Source: Branchinecta lynchi (taxonomy: Eukaryota > Arthropoda > Branchiopoda > Anostraca > Branchinectidae). From it: a stretch of DNA of 64,000 nt. The stretch covers positions 20,959,458-21,023,457 of the forward strand of contig JAKZAP010000018.1 in assembly GCA_023053575.1 (NCBI GenBank), in the 5' to 3' direction. Position 1 is the stretch's first letter. Every line of letters starts with the position of its first letter. The notes under the pieces are model-generated. The model was not told where the DNA came from. It did no database searches and saw nothing but the letters and a program-made list of their open reading frames with translations. Both the position numbers and the translations under genes were made by a program. This document shows, piece after piece, positions 13,601-25,600 of the stretch.

Positions 13601-16600
13601 CGACGTAACGCGGCAAACGACCGTAATAACAGAGCGCATTTCTGAACTATGGCCATGACGTGGGATTGCCATTTCAGGTCGCTCTCAACTGTAACGCCAA
13701 GGATTTTAACCTTGTCCTGAACAGTGAGGCCGATATCTTCAACAGGTGGCAATTCACGCTTTAAAAACGACACTCTCATTACAACACTTTTAGGTAGGCT
13801 TACTGTTAACTTAACATCATCAAGGTCACGCGTCAGTGTAGAAAATATCTGTGAGAGTGGAGGCTGGGTCGACTGTGACGATAAAATTCGTAGCGCGAGA
13901 CTGGACAGGTCGTCAGCGAACTTATAACGATTCAACAGACTTTTTAAAACTCGATTAAAAACTATAAGAAAAAGAATTGGTCCAAGCTTCGTCCCCTGAG
14001 GCGCGCCGCAAAAAATTTGGAGAAAGGACGAAACCCGATCTTTATCCAACATAACGCACTGTTGCCGACCCGTTAAGAAGCTAGCTATCATCCGGATTAA
14101 AAATTGTCGAGCGCCCATAGTTCTAGCTTCTTGTAAGGTGATTTCGTGGTCAAGACTGTCAAAGGCCTTGACTATGTCGCTTAGTATAATTTCGGCATAA
14201 GCATCATCGACTTCGAGATGCTTATGCACTTCGTCAAGTAATCGGATCAGATAGTGTGTAGTACTATGGTCTGGACGAAAACCGAATTGGCGAGGGTCAA
14301 TGTTAGGCTCAATATCCTCCCACAATAACTCAAAAATAAAACTTTCTAAAACCTTCGACAAAATAGGCGTTTTAGAAATCGGTCGAAGGTCATTTACAGA
14401 TTGCGGTTTTTTCCCTTTAGGTATGGGCGTGACATAAGCGCTCTTAAAACATTCCGGAAAAACGCCATCAATAAAACACTGATTGAAACAAGCGGTTAAA
14501 ACAGGGCTAAGCTCACTCGCACATTCCACGATAAGCTCAGTAGGAATCTCACTCGGGTAGGATGCTTTCCGAGGATCAAGGTTACGGATTTTCTTTTCGA
14601 CTGCACCGATCTCGAGAATGGGTATTTCAGACACTGAGGGCAGATCGGGCATCACACTAAGGGGAGGATGGACTCTACAAATGGCAACAAAATGGTCATT
14701 AATAAGGTCAGCACTTACAGGCTCCCCAGCTTGATCATAAACAACCACAGGTTTTTGCTGTCTACCCATTATTTCTTGCACTTTCTTATGGAACGTGCGA
14801 GGGTCCGAGTTAGCAAGCTTGGCGACAGTAAAAACACCATACTCTTTCCGCGCTTTGCGAGTCAAGGTCACTATTCTATTTCGAAGCCGTTTTGCTTCGT
14901 CAAGCATACCCCAAGCATAAAAACAATCACGTTCCACCATGAGTTGTTCCATCTCCTTTGTCACCCATGGCTTGCTTTGGGGCTTAATCACTTTCCTCTT
15001 TTCAGGAAACACTTCTCTGTATTTATCATAGAGCTCTTCGGTCAGAGACGAGGTCATGGAGTTGCCGTCAGTAAGGCAAAGGACGTTACACCAGTTTTTG
15101 TTTTTCAACCACTCTTTGTACACAGTTACCTGGTTGGGAGTAAATGGCCGGTAGACAACCGTTCGTTTCTCTCTAACTGGTGCTTTTTCACTCGGTTCCC
15201 AAATAATGGTTAAGTGATCACTGAGACCGATGGGGGGGACACTGTATGGGGCATCGTAAAAGTCTGAGATGTTCGTAAATATTAGGTCTAACGTTTTGCT
15301 GTCACGTGTTTTCACTTTCACGATTTGACAGAGCGATAATGTATCCGCTATCCACGACGGTCTGAGATCGTTAAAGTCACCAAGAACTGTTATTGCAGCG
15401 TAGGGATACTGGGAACGTATCGAGTCGACACATAGCTGCAAATACGTCACTAGGTCTTTCCGGAATGGACCCCTGGGCGGATAGTACAATACACCAAACA
15501 CCATTGAAGATACCTCCTTCGGTAGGTACTTTGGTCTGGTCCATACCCACAGAATCTCAAACTCAGGATTCCGAGGAACTTTAGTGTTCAGTTGGCGGTT
15601 GGGGATTGATGAACGGCAGAGCAGACCAACCCCACCTCCATGACTCACAGGGTTTCCATCTTTGTCAAGTCTTGGTAACATGTACACATCATAACCCGAA
15701 ACGTCGACTAGAGACTCAGTCGCGGACCAAGTCTCAGACAGGCATGCAACATCAACTGAGTGTTTCCTCAGTGTTAGATCAAGTTCTTCAAGTTTATTTG
15801 CGAGAGATCTCACATTTGAGAGGAGAACTTTCGGAAATGGGTTTGAGGAACACTTTCTCTTTACCTCGCGGTTTAGAAGTTGCCTACATGGGACGACTGT
15901 AGCATCAGGGGTAGGAACCTGTTCGTAATCGGTATCGGGTGTTGGTATATTGCGTTGGGAGGTGGTGGGTGTTGGTAAACTGCGTAGGGGGGTGGTGGAG
16001 GTGGAAGGTGGAAGAACCAAGAGACTGGCAGAGCAGAGCAACCAGTTCCTAGAATTCAACCCGTAAGTACATCTCTTGCGCAGTATGACAAAAATTTCGT
16101 TCCCTTTCCAAGTTTTCTAACACATATCTTTAAGTTATAATTTTTAACGTCACTATTTCTATCTGTGTATTCTTATTAACCAATTGTTTGACGACGTGTG
16201 AATTTAATTGTATATAAAGTACCATATTTGAAGAGAAGACGAACTATTTTGGCTACTGTTAAAACACGGTCCTTTGAAAAATAAATTACTGATTGATAAA
16301 AATCCGTCCATTGCCGGTTCGGGAGATAAATACCGTTTGAAGTTGAAAGTTCGTGAGCAAAAATGAATGGGGTGACAGGGAAAGCAAAGTGGACTGGTAT
16401 CTCTAGCACGATTTGGCATCAAATGAAATGCTTAAAGTTTAACCGAAAAGGACTGAGATAGGACAATCTAGTTACCCATCACTTATTCACTTAAAGAGGC
16501 ATGAAGACCAGACGAAAATGCGTTACTTCGTCGCTCCGCTATTCAAGAAAATCACGAAAAATCGATTTTTCAATAGTGGACTTTCCCTGCCGGATTTGTG

Positions 16601-19600
16601 GTGTCTCTATGCGCTTGTACCTGTGTTATATGCTTGACGGCAATATTTACGAAAAATCTGTCTTCAGGCAGTAAGCAGTCTTCACGAAGGTAATCACTAC
16701 CCACTGAAAAGCCGCGTTTGTTTTGAGATTAAATATTCCGGGTCATAGTAGAATTTTGCGCTGTGGGACGGCCGTAGATATTCTGAACGTCACTACTAGA
16801 GCAGATAGTGGGAAATAAAAAAATTCCTTAGCAGAATCCAAATAAATCAATGTACTCAACTAAATGATACAAAAATAAGTTGGTTTTCCAGTTGAACTTT
16901 AATAGCACCATTTCAAATCTCCTTGATTTATTCACTACTGGTCACGAAATTCCTTGTGGGCGCTGCTCAATTTGATTATTTCTTGGTGTGCGACAGGTAG
17001 GCCGACTAAACTGAAAAACAAAACTGCCATTCGGGCACAATTTGACCCCCACATCCATTATCAAAACCGACACTAGTAATTCAGCCACCGAAACACTACA
17101 ATCGGGGGACGTAAGTAGGCAAAGGGGTTGCCCATTTGGCGCCTCTTTGGCTTTGTTTGAATTTCTCCGTGAACCTCTGCAACTGGGCCCTGAACTGTCC
17201 CCGAGGCTTTATGGTCCTGGACATCTAAATACCCCCCCCCCCCCAGTCGTGACGCCCCTGGTGCACGCTACTTTTTCGTACAACTCCATACTACCAATTC
17301 TCGGAAAAAGTTCATCGGGAACGTACCCACAAACATGAACATTCTCCGAAATACTCATCATCTATTCTTGATACCACCGGCTGTGAGCCTAAGAAGGCTA
17401 TCCATGCACAAATGGGAGCCTTGTTGAAGGAATTAGCTGCAGCTGATTGGATTTTAGACAAACATAGGCGCTGGGAAAACGGGATTACACTCATGGAGGG
17501 GAGTGGGGACACGTCAGGAGATTGTTTGAATAGTTTCATCTCAAGCGTGGAATATTGGGTCTGTGTTCTTGGGATGAAGTTTGTATTTGATTAGGCTTTG
17601 GGATACAAGGAAATGATTGAAGAGACTGACGACCAGGACTTTTTAGATCAAGTAAGGCGCGTGGAGATCACCGCCGTTCTCGATTGTTGGTGTGGTGCCC
17701 TAATTTTGCCACTGATTGGTGCAGATGTCATTATAGGTGAAGCTAACTTCGAGAGCTACCGCTAAACACGCAAAGGGGAGTGAAAATCAATATCGAGCAG
17801 GTACTTATATATAAGAAAGTGATATGATCAAGCAGTTAAAATAATAAACTATTCAAACAATGAACAAGAGCTGAAAGCTCATATGGCACCTGTAAGAACA
17901 GTTACCATGTTTGTCAGATACGGTTTGCAGTTTTCAAGGCTGGATCTCTCTCCCGATATTCCCTTCATCAGAAAATGGGCTTGATCTAGTAAATCCGAAA
18001 TGGTTATACCACTCACTGACAACTGTTTCTTCATCCAAACGATGATCAGATCGGGGGAGGGACTATTTTTAAGCCGATCTGATAGAGTCCCTAACATGCC
18101 TGCTAAGTTTCACGGTCATAGCACATCTGGAAGTACCCGAACTCGTGATCATCGGAATAGTGGAAAACCCCCTCCAACTCCCCCCACTGTGACACTATCC
18201 GGTCCTGTGTTGACAATAATATATCTACGGCTTATGCTTGTTCTTCCCTCCAAGTCCCATCCCGATCTCTCGACTCTAAGCGTCTCACGAGATTTCCAGC
18301 ACCTCCCCCAAGTTCTCGGATCCGTTCCAGACTTGAAATTGATCATCTGATACACTTGTTCTTGACACTTGACAAGTTTCATGCACGTCTGATCAGCCTT
18401 TCCAAAGTTATGCATGTCACTAGAACCCGGATTCCCCATCCTTCCACCCCCCCCCCCCGATCACCGGATCGGGAAAGGAACTATTTTCAAGTCGCTGGGA
18501 GCACTACCTGATATGTCTGCCAAGTTTCATGGTCTTAGTACATCTGGAAGTATCCTAATTCGTGATCATCGGAAATCCAGGAAAACACCCTCCAACACCC
18601 CCTACTGTGACACAATCCGGTCTTGCTTTATCAATAAAGTATCTAAGGTTAATGCTTGTTCCTCCCTTCAAGTTCCATCCTGATCCCTCGACCTAAGCAT
18701 TTCACGAGATTTCCGGTCACCCACTAAACCCCCCCCCCCCCCCCCGTTTTCGGATTCGGTCCAGATTTGAAACTGAAAATCTGATTCAGTTGTTCTTGAC
18801 AATCGTCAAGTTTCATTATCCTTACTAAAGTTAGGCATGTTTCTAGTTTCTAGTTTCCGGATTCCCCATCCCTACACTCCCCCCGCGATGGCTGGATCGG
18901 GGAAGTGATTATTTCCAAATTAATACGGTTGGTTCCCTCATATGTCTGCCAAGTTTTATTGTGCTAGCTTATGGGGAAGCGTTTCACGAGATTTCCCGTG
19001 CCCTCCTCCCCCAGTTATCGGATCTGGTCCGGATTTGAAACTCAGCATACGAAACACTTGTTCTTGACAAATGTCAAGATTCATGTATGTCCGATTACCC
19101 GTTCTAAAGTTATGCATGTTACTAGTTTCCGGATTTCCCATCCCTCCACTCCCCCCGCGATTGCCGGAATGGGGAAGTGTTTGTTTCCGAGTTAATCTGG
19201 TTGGGTCCTTATATGCCTACCAAGTTTCATCGTCCTAGCTTATGCGGAAGTACCCAAACTAGCAAAACCGGGACAGACCGACAGAAAGTACGATCGCTAT
19301 ATGGCACTTGAACGCTCAAGTGCCATAAAAACGGATCCGTCGGCTACGCCCTCGTCAGGCTATTTCAAATATTACTGCCAATGCTTCGTTGCTGACGTAT
19401 CCAGTTAGCTTGGGCTTAATAATAAAATAGTAAATTAGATACGCATACAGGTAATAACACACACAGTGCGGTTTTTGCAGTCGTGTGCTAATCGCCAAAT
19501 TTGCAAAAAGGGCACAAGGTCACAATGAAAATATGTTAGAGCAGGTAAATAGTGAAATAATTCAAACAAAACGTTTAATTGCAAATTTTCTCCTTCACTC

Positions 19601-22600
19601 CGAAACTTCGACGAGCCAATTCAGGTTTCCCTACAGCCAGAGCTGGTGGACTCGGACCCTGGACTCTTCTCGAAATGGTCTCGAGACGCCTTTTTCAAGG
19701 ACGCGGACTCGTCTATCACGGAGCTGTGCGTCCGCCAGAGCTGTGGACTCGGACTTATCTCGAGACACCTTTTTCAAGGACTCGGACTCGGATTTGCTGG
19801 ACTCGCAGCAGCTCTGCCTACAGTAATTCCGTAGCCTCTGCGTACTCTTCACACACGACATCCAATCGGACAGTATGTGCTTGTAAGCGGGTCGTCACGC
19901 TCACTACAAATTCTCTGTGCCAATTTAGGGATAGTTTTGTCAGGGAACACTTACTGGGCCACGTGGCCGTTGGAAAGAGGACTTTTCCGACTACCACCTT
20001 ACTAGTCGTCTCAGAACGGCCCGAAACAGAGAGCAGTACGGGCGGAACACATACGCGCTCGTGAGGAGAGAGGCACTGAGACGGCTCAGTACTGCCAGAT
20101 GGTGAGCATTTGCGCACCATCTGGGCGCTTTTTAGAGTCGGCTACGCTTTGAATTTTTCAAGTATACCAAATTTGTGTATTTCCCTAAATTTCGGCGCGA
20201 ACTGGGCGCGTTTTGCTCTCCATATCCCTTAGAAACTAATAACAGATTAGGATTTAAGGAACAGAGAGCGACTTTCCACATTCCATATGTCCAGGGTTGC
20301 GGGGGACTCAAAATCTTCACTGAAATATCAAAAATATATTTTGGTAACACTGATATTTAATGCTTGCTGGTTCAAAATATCTCTTACGAAAACACAGGGG
20401 CCCTCCATGGAGACAAAAAAAAACAGCAAAATGCGCCGGCGCATTTTTGAGTCACCATGAATCCAGATCTGGAATTAGCCTGTCAAAGATCTAAGTTCTG
20501 GTTCAGACTGTGGTCAGAGTGCGGTAGGCCTAAGCAAGGGCCTTTTCACAAAGCGTCGATTTGCGAAGAGTCTTGCTAAGCATAGAGTAAGCGTAATTGA
20601 TAAGCATAGCCAGTCTCTTTACAGTGATCCAAAAGATGTTTGGAAGTTTATAAAGCAAAGGCTGGTATAGCGCCACCTGATAAAGCTGTTCTCACCGACG
20701 AAGAGCTGGTGGAACATTTTGCCAGCAAGTTTGCTTCCCTGATTATGATATCGAGAAAAAGTTTAACTTAGAGCTCGATGAGTCCATCGAGTCCCATACC
20801 TGTGATCTTGGGTTTGTTGTGACAACCCGGAAAATCAAAAACGCCATAATGAAAATGAAGAAGAAACATTCAAGTGTCATTGATCAGCGTGATGCAGCTC
20901 GTTCACGGGTCTTCATCCCTTATAAGCCACTTAGACCTATTTTATCAGATAATTTTGTATTGTGAGTTAGTTCCGGATACTTTTTGTACGGGGTCATTAC
21001 ACCTGTGCGAAAAAGGTTAAACATGGCGCCGATTGTCAGTCTTACCGCCCAATAACTGTTTCTCCGGTGTTGTGCAAGCTAATGGAATCTCTTGTGATTG
21101 ATATGTTAATTCAGACCTGCTCCAAACCAGTTCGGTTTTAAAAAGAGTCATAGCCGTGAACACGTCCACATCATACTTACGAACATTTTACTTGAAACCG
21201 CTTCTCCGAGGATCCATTGTTTCTTGCTGTAACTACGGTTACTATTTCGTGAAGGTTGGAACGGTCAGCGTAGTAACTTTTTACGAGATTGGAACGAAAA
21301 TATCAACTGATAGTTCCTACTGCTAGAAGGTTGGAACACGCTTTCAGTCACTTACTGGGCAGTTTTCAATGTCGTTAAAGATGTCGAACAACGCCAGTTG
21401 GCTCTCTGTCTTTCGCTTATCCTCGTTGACATGCGCATTTACATCTTTCACCATCGCCAAAGCTTCTTCTAAAGCGACATGATCTTGGCTTCCCTTGGAA
21501 GTATGCTTCAGGAGATCTAGAAAAAAAAAATGTCTACGAATCGTAACCAAACCTTAAGACGCAATAATCAGATTCCGGTCTTCAGCTTCTTTGCTTAATA
21601 CAAACCTCTACTCGGTCACCATCCATACCAGCCGAGATTTCAGTCATGAACCACTATTGTTCTATAGAGCAACCAATTTCGACCAAGAACAGAAATAAAA
21701 TGAAAGTAGACACTGGAAATATTATTGAGTTTGTGGATTAACTGCTACTTTTACATTTCGTTTGTTTAATATAGTGTATGTCCATGCTTAGCCCTAGTAT
21801 CTTCAAGTGTTCCTCTCTATAGGCCTACCCAACTATGTATTGATTTAGTGCACTAATAAAACGAACATGAACTGCAGATACTGCACAGCTCATTATTCTA
21901 TGAATGTTCATTATTTTCCTTGAAAAAAGCTAAGAATCCTGGCGTCTCGAAGCGCATCAACATGGTGAGCAAAGCAGCTAGCCACTTGCGAGTAGGAATT
22001 AAAGGAAGTGAATGTATGAGCAACTTTTGTTCAGTGGGTACTTTAGTGGACGGAATCGATTGCTGCTATCACAAAGAACAAATAATCAGATAGAGCCTCC
22101 GTCTCCCTATCTCTGTACTATGGCTATGCGGAGTCGAGTATTTCTCCGTACCTTTTGGCTTTGAACGAGCGGAGGTTAGTAGCTTCACGCCATATCACGT
22201 TTCGTTACCTCTACAGTTAGCTATATCGACCACCTTGAGGAAAGTAGAAGACAAAGCTGGTTTGGACGCGCTCAAGAGCGGGTCAGCGCGGAGTACGCCT
22301 CGTGCATTTTTCTTTCTCTGCGATGAGCGACGGCGAAGGCGTAAGTAGAGTAGGCGGGTAAAAAGACAAAGAAAATACCTCTAAGTTCGCTCAAGGTAGC
22401 CTATTCATAGTCGCTGCATGGTACCAGCGAGAAAGGTTCTATCTGATTATCTGTTCTTGCTATCATGACGTACAGAATGGAGTTGGTTTTCTGCCAGTTT
22501 TGAGGTTAATTTTGAGTTAACGAGTTACTCGCAGAAGGTAGGTTTGGAGTCACCTAAATATCGATAAGATTGAAAAGTGTCGATATTTCGATATTGACTT

Positions 22601-25600
22601 TTCAAATATCGATATTTTCGATAGTTGCATTATGATGTGTAACAGTTCTATCAATAGGGATTTCAAACTTGATTTTGATTGGGGAGGAGAAACAGACTGG
22701 GAAGAAAGAGCGTGGAATTGCTAGTATTTCTTAATGGAATCTTTGATTTTGTTATTTTAGTTCAGTTTTTTTCTTGCTAGTTTTTTTTTGTCCGTGAAAA
22801 TGTAGCAGTATAAACATATTCTTTGAGCCCAAGCTGACTTTGAAACATTTATTCAAACAGGGTTTACAACGGATACGTCAGCTACGATTCTTCGTCAGCG
22901 ATATTTCGGCCCTTCTTGGCAAGGGTCCTCGTCAGGCTGTCAATCCTCTGGTTCAACTTCGGGGAAGGAAACAAACCTGTAATCTAGATTAACATTCAGG
23001 TAACCTGAATGTTACCTGGCGTATTAAACTGAAACAACCAAGGTGTAGCCAGCTGCCTAGTGAAAGTACACCTTGGTTACAGCTGATACGCCGCTCACCA
23101 TCGGTAAGGTAAGGTAAAGTACAATTAGATTGAGAAGCATGAAATATAAATGATATAAAAGCGACAGACATGCCAGTGGCATACGAAAATAATGCATTGT
23201 AAATTTGAACTGATTTGTTAAAAAAAAATAATAAAAGCCTAGCCTAAGGCATTTGGCACATGTCCCCCGATGGGATTTGCGACAGGTTCCTTCGAGCTTT
23301 ATCTTGTTCCGTGATCTCTTCCCACCCACCCCTCTTCGGAGGAGATCCCCCAAACTCACTAAATTTCCACAGGTAACACAAGGATGCGCACTTTCAATAG
23401 ATAACACTCAAGATGATGGACGTTATATTTTTCAAACGTTACCGGTTGAAACGTTGTGAATACAAGAAGAGCCAAAACACTGCCGGAAAAGTGTCTACTG
23501 ACTTTTTTTTGTGGTCGTGACTAAGGTTTTGGTATCGACGACGGTAATGAAAAAGATTGAAATAAATGCAACTGCAAAGGGGATTCCCTACGACGAAAGG
23601 GCATCATTTGACGCAGGAAGTGCGAAGAGGTAAACAAAAAAAATTGTGTTGTTAATGTCTTCAGGACAAAAACCCCTTTTTGGTTTGGTTGCAAAAAAAA
23701 ATAAATAAGGAGGTTAATATTCTTATAAATAATAAGTTTTAAATAAAAAGGAAATTTTAAGGAAAGGAGATATTAAAGAAGGAAAAAGTAAAGAAAAATT
23801 TCAACGTTTTAAAGATATGACGTAAATGGTAAAATGAGAAAATAAAGGTACCTAAACGAGGAAATAAGAAAGAATATTGAAAGATTAAACGTAGAGATAG
23901 AGGAAAGTGTAGGAGACGCTAAATATATAGGTCGGTCACTGAAAAAAAACAAGACCAAAGGTTTCGATGGGATCCCAAAAATTCAATATCTGATCCAGAC
24001 AACTGGGTCTTGTCTTCGCCAGATCCAGTCTTCGCCAGACTCCTTGAACATGTTTACTATTCAAATTCAGAAACAGATTAAGGCCAAATAGCTAATCATC
24101 TGAGAAAACCAAGTTCAGATATGGATTCAGCATGTGTGTTTACGCCTATAAGTCATATCTGTTTTGACCAAAACTTCCTGCCACTTCTCCCAATTTCCCG
24201 GTTTCTGCCGAACTGCGGAACTACTTGTCTGGAGAAAAAAGAAACCTCAAAAACGAACTCAGGGTATCTTCTTTCCCCAACTTCAAATAAAAATTTAACT
24301 TATAACAAATTTTCCGACTCCGACCGGATTCCGGTCGAACTATCTGTCCAGGAAAAAAATGATTGTCACACACGGATTCAGCATCTCTTCTTACTCCTAA
24401 ATCGGATATTTAATCAACTACAAGTAAAACTTTAACTTTTAACAATTTTCCAGTTTTGACCGGATTCCAGGCGAACTACATGTCCGGGTAGAAAATTGTT
24501 TTCACATAAGTGTTCAGCATGCCTTCTTGCCCTAAATCGAACATCTAATCAACTTCAAATAAAACTTGTCCTTCTAACAAACTTTCAGGTTTTGGCCGGA
24601 TTCCGGGCGAACTAGTTGTCCGATGATAAAATAGTTTTCACCATTGTGTTCAGCAGGTTTGCTTACCCCATAATCAGCTATCACATTAGCTGTTTCAAAA
24701 TATTTTGTTTGCCCCTTAATCTGAACCCCCTCCCCCACCCCTAAATGTAGGGCTACAAAGCCCATCTACGAACTTGACTTGTCCGACGACCCAACGAATC
24801 CTCACACTATGATTCATCAAAATATCTCATTCCCTTCGAGAGTTATCGTGCTTACAGACGGACGGACGGCCAGACGGACAACTTTTGCGATGTCATAGGT
24901 ATCCCTCCACTTACATTTTGGGATCCCAAAAATAATTTAAAATACGAGATGTTAGGACCGTTGGCGTCACAGAGGGAACGTGGATGCGTAGTTACCTGGC
25001 CAAATCATACTGGACAGGAAGAACGAAAAAGATAATATGCAAAGAAAAAAAAGAAAAAAATGACACTGGAAGCAGATGCTTTTCGAGTGTTTTTTTTTGC
25101 GATGTTAGTTATGCACAACGTTTAATGTCAAAAACTGAAATTATAGCAGATAACATTCCAGTTATCTGTTAAATCTGCTCTTTCTTGTGTTAATCTGTTA
25201 TTCTGACAGTACGAGAGAAATCCGAGAAAGTCCCCAAAATTAACACTAATAGGCTAACCTGCAACCATGAAGATAAGTAAAAAATGCATACTATCTTTCT
25301 AGATCTCTTTTATTCTTAAGAATAAAACCGTATCTATATTATCTCATTTGAATCTATATAGGCTACTATGTTCAAACTCTACAGGTATGTTACATCTGTA
25401 AATCTTCTGTAAACACTGAATTGAAGATACGGTAGCTTACGAAAATCTATAGGCTATGTTGACGTACATGACAAATTCGGCACCGATGCTGCGAATATAA
25501 TTTTTGTATTATTTTATATCCTACAACTCTCTACCTACTCTATTTTATCTATTTTTATTTATCTATTTGTGACCCGCTTATTGGATAACAGCGGAGTGTG

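Larger units (their letters stand above)
12336..21355 (-). other. ECT2 intron between exons e and f (9.0 kb)
   Basis: Flanked by CCA|GTAAGT and the poly-pyrimidine acceptor of exon f. It holds a LINE tail, the large LINE ORF2 (13162-16059), an E element, a coding-like fragment (17310-17765), a full family A element, a duplicated minisatellite-like block (about 19640-19820) and a decayed reverse transcriptase (about 20540-21200). Confidence 0.85.

Noticed and set aside
20095..20124. Hairpin followed by T-rich DNA as a terminator
   Set aside because: Rho-independent terminators are not expected in nuclear animal DNA; kept only as an inverted repeat.
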